Assembly (NCBI GenBank): GCA_010015745.1
Contig: ML978377.1
Span: 1-23,977, forward strand
DNA length: 23,977 nucleotides
Reading direction: 5' to 3'
From: Setomelanomma holmii
Taxonomy: Eukaryota > Ascomycota > Dothideomycetes > Pleosporales > Phaeosphaeriaceae
Positions 9,769 through 19,413 of the stretch are shown here, in pieces. Below the pieces are notes generated by a model. The model made no database searches. It saw nothing but the letters and a program-made list of their open reading frames with translations, and was not told the DNA's origin. Position numbers and translations under genes: made by a program. Numbering within the stretch: the stretch's first letter is position 1; every line of letters starts with the position of its first letter.

Positions 9769-12255
9769 TGTGGCGACGATGAACTTGCCTGAGGGGGAAT
9801 GTTATAGATGTGATACAACGTGTTTTGCAGCAGTGGTAGAATAGTCAGCGAAGAAAGAGATGACTTAGCCAGCACCTTATATCTTCGCCTGGAGGATGAT
9901 CGGATTCCAATGGAGTACATGCGGGCTGGTACGAGTTCCTTACACTACGTGAAATAGTGAGGTCAAAAACACGTATCCCGAAATGCTAGCGAGCAGAAAT
10001 CATACCCTCTACCGTTCCTTTCCTCCGCATCGACACCGTGCTGCCGATGAATGTGCCTATCTCATTGGTCGCACGCCTGTGAATATAGACAGAAGGATGC
10101 AATAGCTTACCAGAGTGTATAATAAGGAACGGTAGTCGAGCTGTTCCGCGATCCTTCGTCAACCACGTCGTGGATTGGTAGACTTGCTACCCAATGCAGG
10201 ATATTTTGGAGGCAGTGCGACTGGACCGAGCGTGAGAATAGAAGTGCGTTGCAGCTATGATTCTGCTGACTTGCATGCCGGCGTGGTTACTCAGCACTGT
10301 GCCAACCGCTTTGGGAACAGATGGTACAATTCGCCTACAATAGCAACCACCAAGCTCAGGCAATGTGCTTGCGTATCGAAGAGAGTGTACTATTTGCATT
10401 GGCGTCATCTTCGAGGTTGTGGTACACGTCTTGATTATCTCGCCGGATACAAACTTCCGTTGGGACTTCGAGGACACCGTGATGACATCTGGCAAAATCG
10501 ACCGGAGCGTGTGTTGTCGTTCCTGTTCCGAGACTACACGAGGCAAGTTAAGGTAGACATGCAAGTAAACCAAAGAAACTCTCATCCTCGCGATGATGGC
10601 CTGCGAGATGAGTGCAGTCACAACATGACTGCGTTGGAGCCTCATGCCGCTGCCAAAGTAATACCGAGTATAAGACGTGCTCGCTTTCACATTCATCGAC
10701 CACCTCAAAAAGACTCCAGTCGATCGCTTCCAACAGCGACGCACTTCTGGGACAGAAGTGTGACAGACTTCATCTTGCAGGCCAATGGAGTTTAAGGAAT
10801 GCCGCTGGTATGTAGGTAATGCGCATATAGCGAACTGCAATCGAACGATGGAAGGGGTCGACCTGTGGTCCTGTAAGGTATGATATATCGTAACGAAATG
10901 CGTCCACATGACTAGCTTCAGCGATTAGTGCGGCCTCAACAACAGGATAATAAATGATTTAGCGTGGTGTGGCCGATGCGGACGTTGGCATTGTATATCT
11001 CCCGAAAGCCTAGGCTTTTGGTCTTCAGAGGCATTGAAGTGCCATAGGTAGAGACCGGCAACAGGTCGAGTATCCGTCCAGGCAGCTGTTGACTATTCGC
11101 GATACGGCTATCGACAAGTCTGCTGCAGGGCTGGACTTGTACGACGAACGCATTCCCAAAGAAGGATTGGAAGAGAAAGCAGCTTCTGGCAGTTCGGTCA
11201 TGACGATGAGGCAGTCTTGCTGGAGGATTATCTTCTTGCTACCAGGTTGTCCGATCTAAGTTGGGAGCTTGAAACAGGTGAAATTCGACTTTGTGGATGC
11301 TGGAGATATTGGCAGGCAGTGGGAGCGCCTTGGACGCCAACACCCAAACAGAAAGCGAAAACTGCCATGGCCGAAGTGGACAAATGTCCATCAGCTGCTT
11401 GTCGTGTGTTGATAGTCTGGTGGCGTTACGGCTGGATCCTACCTAGATACCTTTCATAGCAGTCGCGTTGCAGGCTGCATGCATCTCACCGATCGGAGCG
11501 TCCAAACCCTCAGATGTCGCGAGTCGTGATGACCCTGCCATGTTTGACCGAGTAGAAATGCCCAATGAGCATCTCCTGACGTTTTATTGCCCTGTAGCCT
11601 GCGCGCTCCCCGAGGCCTGATGCTTGGAAACGTTGCAATGGGCGAACCTGGAAGCCGGGGAGGCTGGTGGTTGCGAGAAAATGACGAGGCAATCAGAAAA
11701 CACTTCAGCTATGCGGCTGCGATACGCAGCCCCACACACCTGTATACAGTCAGTGCCCACCTGGACATACCCGCAGCTTGTTTCCGGCAATGTACCACGG
11801 CTGCCTCGAGCTCGTATCCGCAAGCCTCATCGGGCTAATGCAACCGGAGATTCCAGCATCTGAAACATCCAGATCTTCCACCTGCTTTAATCGAGAAGTG
11901 TCAACATCGAAGATGCGCAACTGTAGCAAACGTTCTGCAGGATGTGGGGCGTCATCCTATCCCGAGCACTGCGCTTAAGCTCAAGAGGTTGTTGTGCTTT
12001 TATGCTAATTCCAAGTCCGCATGCTTGAAGTACGCGACAACGAGTCCCCACTCCTCTAGCTTAAAGCAGCTTAGTGGTAACCTGTCGCTGCTGGCTTAAC
12101 CTGAGGCTGTGTGGCTGCGTGTCTGGACGGCGATTTTGCCAAGCGCTCCAGGACACCAGCTCAGATTGGGAGCAGAGCTAAATCAGAAGGCCCTAAAGAA
12201 AAGCTCACGTCAACAATCACACCTAGCATCGAAACCGCAAACAGCTTTCAATATA
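9769..12255. other. Long stretch with no recognisable gene
   Basis: About 2.5 kb without a product I can name. Two long frames overlap on opposite strands: 10187-10909 (minus, ATG, 240 codons) and 10175-10795 (plus, 206 codons). Both translate to Arg/Ser/His/Cys-rich sequence without recognisable motifs, which suggests they are shadows of an older, now broken gene. A plus-strand frame near 10365-10556 has a short hydrophobic run (CIGVIFEVVVHVLII) but no clear family. Other open frames (11217-11459 plus, 11584-11823 minus) are equally anonymous. Confidence 0.4.
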
Positions 12256-14074
12256 ACGTATTCCACCATCGAGCTGGTCACCCCATCGAGCTGGTCAGTT
12301 TCTGCCAAGAGCACCTACTCCCCCATCAACACAACATGGTTCAACAACAAAACGCAAAGAAGGCAAGATTGAAATTGCCCTTCTTGCCTACCAGAATAAC
12401 CAGTTTTCAAAGCCTCCAACGCGCTGCTGACGCATTCAATGTACCACGCTTTACGTTAACTAGCTGATACAACAGAATCAGCTACAGGCCTGCTGCACGC
12501 AACTCTCGCCACAAGCTCACTGCAACTGAAGAGTAGACGATCGTCCGATATATCCTCGAGCTCGATTCGCGAGGATTTGCGCCCCGGCTGTGTGAGGTGG
12601 CAGATATGGCTGATAAACTACTGGGTGTATGCGGTGGCAAGCTAGTAGGCAAGCATTGGGCTGAGCGCTTTGCAACGCGTTCAGATGAGCTCAAGATAGC
12701 TTTCAATTAAGCAAAGGATAGGCAGAGGATACTGCAGGAAGATCCAGAGGTGATTAGCACGTGGTTCAAGCTGGTGGAGCACACCAAAGCCAAGTACAGC
12801 GTCCATGACAATGACGTGCACAACTTTGACGAGACTGGCTTTCAGATGGGCAATATTGGCTCAATGAAGGCCGTCACAGGTGCAGAGAGACGCGCTCGGC
12901 CAGAGCTTGTTCAGCCAGGCAATCGCAAGTGGGTTACAGTTATCTAGAGCATCTGCGCTGCTGGGTATGCAACCCCGCCTTTCATTATCTACAAAGGGCG
13001 TGTCCATATCTCTGCCTGGTATGAGGAGGCAAATGTACCGCACAATTGGAAGCTCTCAGTCTCTGAGAACGGCTGGACAAACAACGCGCTTGGTCTTGAG
13101 TGGTTGAAGCACTTTGACGCGCATACAAAAGGCGCGCCAGGTAGGGGGTACAGGCTGCTCATTTTAGACAGCCATGAGAGCCATCTCAACCAGGATTTCA
13201 AGGACTACTGCCTAGAGAACAAGATCCTCACTCTCTGTATGCCACCACACTCATTGCATATACTCCAGCCGCTTGACGTAGTCTGCTTCTTGCCGTTGAA
13301 GCGCAAGTACTCTCAGCGTGTCAGAGACTTGGCACGCTGACGCGTCTTCCATATCAACAAGGAGGGCTTCCTACCAGCCTTCTGAGACGTGTTTCTTGAC
13401 GTGTTTACAGAGCAGAACTGTCGAAAGGCCTTTGAGGCATCAAGGCTAGTCCTTAACAATGCGCAGGTGGTGTTAGATCGCCTTAAAGTGCGGCTGCGCA
13501 CCCCACCAGCACCCCCACTACAGGAGATGCCATGGCAATTGAAGACACCAAGCAATACATACAAGTTTGGATCTCAGTCAAAGCTTATAAGCAATTCCTC
13601 CACTCGATCGCTAGTTACAGCGCAGCCTGGCTTCTCTCAGCTTATTAAAGGTGGTGAACTGATGCTGCACCAAAACGCGCTTCAAGCTGCTTGTATTACT
13701 GAGCTTGAAGAGCAATGGCAGCAATAACTAAGAGAAAATCGCGTAAACACACATGGATCTAGCCAGGTGGTATAATAGAGTATGGCAAGGCAGCATCTCA
13801 GGGAGCTGCTGAGGCGTCTATAGCAGCTCAGCCAGCGAAGAAGGCTCGTAGTAGTGGTGACCAAGAAAGAGTCCAACCAGCTCTACGGCGTTGTAGGAAC
13901 TGCGGAGAGACTAGGCACAACGCTCGCATGTGCAAAAAGGATACAGAGATATATTCTAAATCTAATGTAAGCACAACATATATAGGCTCCTTGTTTGATA
14001 GCAATGAAATTGAAGATCTGTAGCATAGGTTGGTCGTGCCAAGGAAAACTGACCAGCTCGATGATGGAATACAT
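12256..14074 (+). mobile_element. Pogo-like (Tc1/mariner) transposon, complete ends, decayed
   Basis: A 1819-bp element bounded by TA dinucleotides (12254-12255 and 14075-14076), the target duplication of Tc1/mariner elements. The left end ACGTATTCCACCATCGAG and the inverted right end ATGTATTCCATCATCGAG, followed by CTGGTCA on both sides, form terminal inverted repeats of about 25 bp. The two mismatches seen in the first 18 bp are C/T. In the left TIR a 17-bp piece (CATCGAGCTGGTCA plus three bases) is duplicated in tandem at 12267-12300. The element carries one transposase gene, described separately. Confidence 0.85.
12336..14023 (+). pseudogene. Pogo/Fot1-type DDE transposase relic
   Basis: Reading from ATG 12336: an N-terminal helix-turn-helix/CENP-B-like DNA-binding region (IALLAYQNNQF, LQRAADAFNVPR, TIVRYILELDSRGFAP, WAERFATRSDELK) precedes the DDE1 catalytic domain. 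The first Asp is in HNFDETGFQMG, the second in LLILDSHESH, and the third in HILQPLDVVCF, 35 residues after the second. The C-terminal tail holds a zinc knuckle CRNCGETRHNARMC (CX2CX4HX4C) near 13890-13935 and ends at TAG 14021-14023. Decay includes frameshifts near 12360, 12410 and 13715. In-frame stops are TGA about 12466, TAG about 12533, TAA about 12708, TAG about 12945, TGA about 13338 and TGA about 13387, plus a TAG near 13758. Several fit CGA to TGA or CAG to TAG. It cannot make an active enzyme. Confidence 0.85.
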
Positions 14075-14076
14075 TA

Positions 14077-14767
14077 GCTATTGTGCAACTTTAAGATCAA
14101 GTGTTATACAAGACTATAGCTAACACGAAAGCTTGTATGCCATAGAGATTAAGCATCACGCCGCCCTGCAGACATAACCCACTAGAGACGTCACTCCAAC
14201 AGCAGCGCCAAGAACGGAGAGTGGGTCCCCTATCATACAAGAACTGGTCCCGCTCTGAGAGACGTATAAGTCTTTGAGCTCTACGAAGCTGTTCGAGGGT
14301 ACAAGTCACATATGTACCTCTTTAGGACTAGCGTCTATTCAGCTCGTTCCTTCTATATGGCCCGTTCCGATAGCTCACAATGACAAACAAGTTCGCATCT
14401 AACTTATGCCTTCTATCAGATGTTATTCTTGTGCAAGTTCTAGGTAGACGCAAGGGAATTTGTTCTGGAGGCCGCACCGTGTCAGCGACATGATCTCGCT
14501 GCACGCAGAGATGCTACCGCCTGTTGCAGCCGCAGCTTACCCCGCCAGCTGAAGCTGCATGCACAGCGCCATGCCCTGCCGCCACCACACCCGTCACTAT
14601 AAGTACTACCGCCGCCGAAACCTCGTGCAAAACGACGGTTCTTGTCTATATCTCCCTACCTCCCTGGTTATGCTCCTTCCTACGACTCTCGCCGCCATCC
14701 TTATCGAACATAATAGATCCGAATCTGTCGCCCACCGTCCGACGCCTTCCTACGAGTGGTACGAGCT
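14077..14767. other. Gap between transposon and second TPR relic
   Basis: Two overlapping plus-strand open frames (14524-14781 and 14559-14816) give low-complexity Pro/Thr/Ser or His/Arg-rich peptides that look like chance. No RNA gene or repeat was recognised. Confidence 0.4.
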
Positions 14768-15030
14768 ATGTTCTTGTCTAAGAAGAGAAATACAGGGGAA
14801 AAAGAGTACAAGCTAGGACAAGAATACTATGCTCAGCAGAGGTACAGCGAGGCAGAGCAGGTGTTGCGACAGTCAGTTCAGCAGCGGGAGAAGGTGCTAG
14901 GCGCCGAAGACGTCAACACGCTTTAGAGCAAATACCGGCTAGCACTTACGCTTCACGAGCAGCAGAAGTACGCAGAGGCAGAGCAGGTGTTGCGACAGTT
15001 AGTGCAGTAGCAGGAGAGGATGCTACGTGT
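14768..15030 (+). pseudogene. Second TPR relic (NLR-type repeat), truncated
   Basis: From ATG 14768 the frame reads into YKLGQEYYAQQRYSEAEQVL, then RQSVQQREKVLGAEDVNTL, and a second unit with KYAEAEQVLRQLVQ, 42 residues apart. This is the same kinesin-light-chain-type TPR period as at the window start but a different, more diverged repeat class. Two TAG stops (14924-14926 and 15008-15010) stand where the repeat pattern expects Gln, so CAG to TAG. The match stops abruptly after QERML near 15030. There sequence of a probable Copia element on the other strand begins, so the array was cut by an insertion or rearrangement. Confidence 0.65.
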
Positions 15031-15372
15031 GTACCATGTTGGATGCAAAAAGGCCGACCTTCTCGCTCCTTGGCTTGAAGGTTGATATAGTCGATATTCT
15101 GACACACCCCCTCAGTTCTGACAGCGTATAGAACTGGAAACGGGGTTAAAGTGTAGAAGTGTTGGTGTGGTTGTGCGATTGCTCTTGGCATTTGGCGTTG
15201 GCATCTTTTTAGCTCTGGCGAATGATAGCTCTGGAGAATGATAGCTCTGGCAAATGATAGCTCTGGCTCCTGGCCTAGCACATGCTCGTGGCGTCTCGCT
15301 AACGGTCACCCACCCAAGTAATGATTTGACTTGTTGGTGCTGGTGCGCTGACAGCAATTCCGGGCTCATAAC
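15029..15372 (-). mobile_element. Possible internal 5' region of a Copia-like element
   Basis: Directly 3' of the minus-strand LTR (15541-15373) lies GTTATGAGCCC (15372-15362). That is the complement of the anticodon-loop part of initiator tRNA-Met, GGGCUCAUAAC, the half-tRNA primer used by Copia elements. A possible gag start (ATG 15204-15202, MPTPNAKSN...LLHFNPVSSS) ends after 33 codons. No pol domain is present, so at most the first few hundred bases remain. The lower border near 15029 is where the TPR match stops. The primer site is seen; the gag reading is weak. Confidence 0.45.
15210..15267. repeat. 16-bp tandem repeat, 3.6 units
   Basis: Units TAGCTCTGG followed by MGAATGA-like endings begin at 15210, 15226 and 15242, with a partial copy at 15258. 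It lies just upstream (minus sense) of the possible gag start of the Copia remnant. Confidence 0.85.
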
Positions 15373-15541
15373 TGTCAGATGTGAGAGGACAGAGCAGACA
15401 TGAAGGAAGCAGAAGGTTGTTGTATTGAGAGAGCTACAGAGAGCGATTATATGCACAACCACGATGAGTAAGCAAGTGACAAAGAGTCACGTGAGAGATG
15501 CAGTTCACATGTACCTTGTGAACTGAGGTGCCAGGCTGACA
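15373..15541 (-). mobile_element. LTR of a Copia-like retrotransposon (5' LTR)
   Basis: 169 bp, the same length as the solo LTR at 969-1137 and alignable to it end to end. On the minus strand it begins TGTCAG and ends CTGACA, a perfect 6-bp terminal inverted repeat. A TATA-like ATATAATCGCTC lies inside. The 9-bp hairpin arms CAGTTCACA/TGTGAACTG (15501-15509, 15517-15525) match the other copy exactly although the loops differ (7 versus 8 nt). The half-tRNA-iMet primer-binding site follows immediately. The flanks do not share a target duplication, consistent with a truncated element rather than a solo LTR. Confidence 0.75.
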
Positions 15542-15629
15542 CAATAGTTGATTCGCTGGCAAGGTCGCCTCGCTGTAGGGCTGACACAGTGGCCAGCCCA
15601 TGCGACAGTGTGCATGCAAGTAAGTCTCC

Positions 15630-15826
15630 GGCCTATTCCGGAGCAATTGAAGACGGAAGGTATTCCGCTGAGAGGCTTTGTCAACTCTCGCGACACGGAG
15701 CTCTCACTCGAAGAATAAAGCGTCAGATTGTATGGCGACAACTTTAAGAAGATGAAGCAGGTAAAGACCAAGTTCGACCCGCAAGACGTGTTCACTACAC
15801 ATCTACAAAGCATTCCCCAATCTTAG
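15630..15826 (+). pseudogene. C-terminus of a berberine-bridge-type FAD oxidase
   Basis: The frame reads IPLRGFVNSRDTELSLEE, a TAA at 15716-15718, then LYGDNFKKMKQVKTKFDPQDVF and ends at TAG 15824-15826. The pattern YGDNF..L..VK.K.DP..VF is the C-terminal BBE motif of FAD-linked oxidases of the berberine-bridge/glucooligosaccharide-oxidase family. Only about 65 codons are present; the FAD-binding part is absent and replaced upstream by the LTR region. The TAA fits CAA to TAA. It lies beside the FAD monooxygenase gene but is unrelated in fold. Confidence 0.6.
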
Positions 15827-15907
15827 GCGGTCTGCAGCGACTATTCGGGCACTTCCACTACGGCAATGTGGACCAGCGAAGCGTACTTAGGCAGATTATC
15901 AATAAGT

Positions 15908-17461
15908 TCATGCTTCTGCCTTCAGCAACTTCACTGCTCTCTGCAAGTCATCCACTATCTCATGATCCCATATCCAGTCCATCCTTTTCTTCGCATGGCT
16001 CTCCAATATCTCCAGATCATCGCCTACGTTATCTCCCTCAAACTCCCACAACATCCCCGCCTCTCTACCCACTATCTCATGATCCCATATCCAGTCCATC
16101 CTTTTCTTCGCATGGCTCTCCAATATCTCCAGATCATCGCCTACGTTATCTCCCTCAAACCCCCACAACACCCCCGCCTCTCTACTAGTCTTCACTAACT
16201 TCTGGCTCCGAGGTCTTCGCAGCTCATCATATGCGGAAAACGCTCGCTCGAAATCTTTTCTGCTTTGACACGCCGAAAGCAACTGGCTGAGAATGTACAC
16301 GTCTTCGATACACATTCCCGCCCCAGCACCCTGGTGTGGCGTCGAAGCATGCGCGGCGTCGCCAATGAGACAGACCAAGGGTTTACTGCTGTAGTAAGTT
16401 GCCGCGGGTGGATGATTGAAGAGCGCCCATATGTCAGGCTTCTGCAAATTTCGCATGATGTCGACCACGACGCAACTCCAGCCTTCATAGTCCTCGAGCA
16501 TGTCTTCGCGAGAAGTTTGGACGACCCATTGTTTCTCGTTCCAGGTGGGTCTTGAAGAGAAAGCGACGACTGAAAGTGCATCAGCGGCCGGCTCAGCAAT
16601 AAGGTAGCTCCAAAGTACCATTGAGTATGGTCCCGTTCGCGATGGGGAACGTGAGCACATGCTTGTGATACCCCATGAACATCTGGCTCTCTTTCGGATT
16701 GATATTACCGAAGATCTCGACTGCCTTCGCCATCGGTATCAACCCACGATATGCATACTTCCCCGAGAATACGGCCGATGTAGCGTCCGCATCACCTAGA
16801 ACGACCCTACGAGTACGAGACTTGATGCCATCGCAACCAAGCACCGCGCTATGCTGCACCTTCGAACCGTCCTCGAAATGTAAAATGGCGTCGCCTGTTG
16901 AGCCATGTCAGAAGGAAGTTATGGCTGAAAGTATGCTCGAGATTGCAAGAACAGACCTGAACCATCCTCAGCCTCCGTGACATCAACCAACGTTTTCCGA
17001 AACTTAGCCACACCGTCTGGCACCAACTTCACCAATTCATCCAAGAAATGCGCTCGATGCACGCCGCCTCGTGGACCTCTTCTTGCTGGCATCACAAACA
17101 ACTCTTCATCCAGTCTTACTGCTCTTTCCTCATTCTTCAGCACTATATTCCCCTCAACACCGTCGACCACTTTCCGACGATCACCAACGCGAACGGTAAA
17201 CCATCGCGGCGGGTCAGTAACAGTATTACCCTTCGTACATTTCTCAAAAGCAGCTTTGATGCGCGGATCAATGAGCTCCATGGTGCGTACCATGACGGGC
17301 TCAAATCCGACGCCGGCGCCGATCTCACCAAATGCGGTGGCCGATTCGTAGAGGGTGATTGATATGTGCGGACAGTGTTTGAGCAGGGCGATGGTGAGGG
17401 TCACGCCGGCTATACCGCCGCCAACAATGGCTATTGAAAGAGGCTTTTGGGAGACGGTCAT
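15908..17461 (-). CDS. FAD-dependent monooxygenase (salicylate hydroxylase-like)
   Basis: Three exons: 17461-16957, 16894-16619 and 16569-15908. The introns are 62 bp (16895-16956, branch-like CTGAC, CAG) and 49 bp (16570-16618, GTACTT..CAG); phases fit and give 480 aa. ATG 17461 opens MTVSQKPLSIAIVGGGIAGV, with the FAD dinucleotide motif GGGIAG at residues 14-19. The second FAD motif LGCDGIKSRTR is in exon 2, and the GD motif CLIGDAAHASTPHQGAGAGMCIED in exon 3. This is a group A flavoprotein hydroxylase (NADPH, O2) of the salicylate hydroxylase type. The actual aromatic substrate is unknown; some relatives act in secondary metabolism. Near the C-terminus a 39-residue segment (REAG.LW.FEGDNVGDD..., to ...WIWDHEIV) occurs twice because 117 bp are duplicated in frame. 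Without it the protein would be about 441 aa, the usual family length. The gene is otherwise intact. Confidence 0.9.
15953..16186. repeat. 117-bp tandem duplication in the monooxygenase gene
   Basis: Copies at 15953-16069 and 16070-16186 differ at about two positions (plus the last base). 117 is a multiple of three, so the reading frame is preserved and 39 residues are repeated. The near-identity shows a recent event. Confidence 0.95.
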
Positions 17462-18019
17462 GATGAAGGAAGGTTGATGAGCGCAATCGATGTGATCCAA
17501 GTGGCATCAACAGGTGTAACCGCGAATCTTGAAGATGCGATAGATGCGAAGTCATTAAGCTTAGCTGTGCATACGCCCTCCTCAGGAAGTCTACATGTGG
17601 CGGCGCACACCTCGCAAGCAAAATCCAATGCTAGGACCTTTAGCCTTGTAACCTTGCTGCATCCAGACGGCGTGGCAGATAATTGACAGGTGCATGCGCA
17701 TGCAGCTTCGAGGGTTCATCCTTGTCGATGTACAGAAGCGGGGCAGCACTTTAGCCTGGCGTGCCGTGGTGTGATTGCGGGAAATAACCAACCCGACGCG
17801 CAACTTGGCAGAACTTGTGTTTGTACCGACCTTGACAAGCTGAAGATCTGAGGCTTACGGTCACATCGAACGGCACTTCAAGGGATCGCGCGTGTTGACC
17901 GTCAGTCTTTTACAGCAGTCAATCTATAGATCTGCAGCAAGGCAGCTTATGCGATTTACACGGCGTCTATTTCGCAACCACTTCCTGAGTAGATTTTGAT
18001 ATGGATTCCTCCACTCCGC
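17462..18019. other. Intergenic, monooxygenase promoter side
   Basis: About 560 bp between the monooxygenase start and the stop of the PTH11-like gene, both on minus. It should contain the monooxygenase promoter. I see no convincing TATA element, gene or repeat. Confidence 0.5.
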
Positions 18020-19413
18020 TCAATTCCTCACAACCTTGAAGTCCGTCGTCACTGTAATACCTTGGAGAACTAAGTCCTCACTTCCACTTGCACTGCCGCT
18101 CCTCTTCTTAGCTGTAGTGACGTACGCCTCTGACTTTGCACCTCCAACCATCCTTTCCTGGCTCTCACTGGGACTGATATCAGCATAGGTATCGGGTTTG
18201 CCATTCCTATTAGTCTTCATCTGCTCAAGCGCGTACGCCTTCGAGTCCTGATCTGTAGCTTCATTGCGCAGTCGCGACCCTCCCAGACCATGGGAAGCTA
18301 GACCACCGCTGCCGTATTGTTGATACTGCCCGGAAGTACCTTTGTGACTGCGCCATTTGCTTGGCCAAAGCGCGCCGATACTTTTCCTTAGGCAGATCAG
18401 ACATGCGCAGATCACGCCGGTCGCGGCTTCGACGAAGCTCCACAGGTTCGTGGGCGCGGATTCGTACGTGGGCTCTTTTGTTGCGAGGGTCAAAGGTAGA
18501 GTTGCCATGCGAAGCGCAGTCGTCAGGCAGATGAAGAAGCCCATGGAGAACAGTATACAAAGACTGATGCGCGAGCCGGTCGACATGTTCAGTTTGAAGA
18601 TGACAGGCATGGGAAGGAGGAAAATCGTGAAATCGGTGAGCAGATTGGTGACAGCGTTCGACCAGCTGTGAGCAGAGTCAGCGGTTATTACGTAGCAATC
18701 TTGAAATGCGGACTGACCGATGCCATCGAAAGTTGATACAGGTCCCAGGAATTGTGCGGTTGTACACTCGCGGTACTGGAGTGCACTGAAATATGCACAC
18801 CATGAGGTATGAAATGGTCCAAATAGCTGAAATGGCTCCTAGCACCAGGCATGCTTGTCGAAAACGACGGACAGGGAAGATGCGATAATAGAGAGCCACG
18901 AAGGCCATCTTGTTGAAGCCGTTTGTGAGCGTGTACCAAGACTGCGTGAGCCAGAAGAACTGCACGTATAACGTCAGTGGGGTCTGACGAGACTCGTTGT
19001 GCACAGTGATGCAGGATTCGCGGAGCGAAAAGGTTACTCCAAGCAGAATTTATTTCGACCGACAGAATCGTGGAGGCCAAGAATGTTTTACGCACCTTCA
19101 TCGCCTTGGTGACATTACCGCCCGTCGCTTTGATATCGACCACACGCATCCCAAAGCCATATGTCGTCGCAGTGTAGATGGAAGCTGCAAGGAGAATGAG
19201 GAAGATCTGCTCTTGATCAAAACAGGTCCAAGTCAGTGAAGGCGCAAGACTCACGTTGGCAAATATGACCAAGTAGTCCTCCAAACCTAGCCAGCCCCGG
19301 TTCCGGATTGTGGAAAGTATACGAAGGAGCAAGAGAACAGTCGCTATTGTTGTGAGAAATACGGGGACCCACCGCAGGTCTCTTTGCTCTTCTTCATATG
19401 CACGAAAGATCAT
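18020..19413 (-). CDS. PTH11-like / fungal rhodopsin-fold membrane protein
   Basis: Four exons: 19413-19255, 19206-19096, 18983-18718 and 18665-18020. The introns are 48, 112 and 52 bp; all are GT-AG and the phases fit, giving 393 aa. Start chosen at ATG 19413 (MIFRAYEEEQRDLRW). Seven hydrophobic segments follow the family order: VPVFLTTIATVLLLLRI, the GLEDYLVIFANIFLILL junction, YVQFFWLTQSWYTL with NKMAFVALYYRIFP, LVLGAISAIWTISYLMV, a conserved Cys loop (FQCTPVPRVYN..GTCINF), TNLLTDFTIFLLPMPVIFKLN, ISLCILFSMGFFICL and LWSFVEAATGVICACL. A long Ser/Gly-rich cytoplasmic tail follows. Such proteins are GPCR-like surface sensors in filamentous ascomycetes. The ligand is unknown. The gene is intact; a further short 5' exon cannot be excluded. 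Confidence 0.85.

Noticed and set aside
10175..10795. A decayed second PTH11-like receptor
   Set aside because: A few fragments (GHRDDIW, FRWDFED, a hydrophobic run) vaguely recall the family, but they are in different frames and could not be placed in a consistent order.
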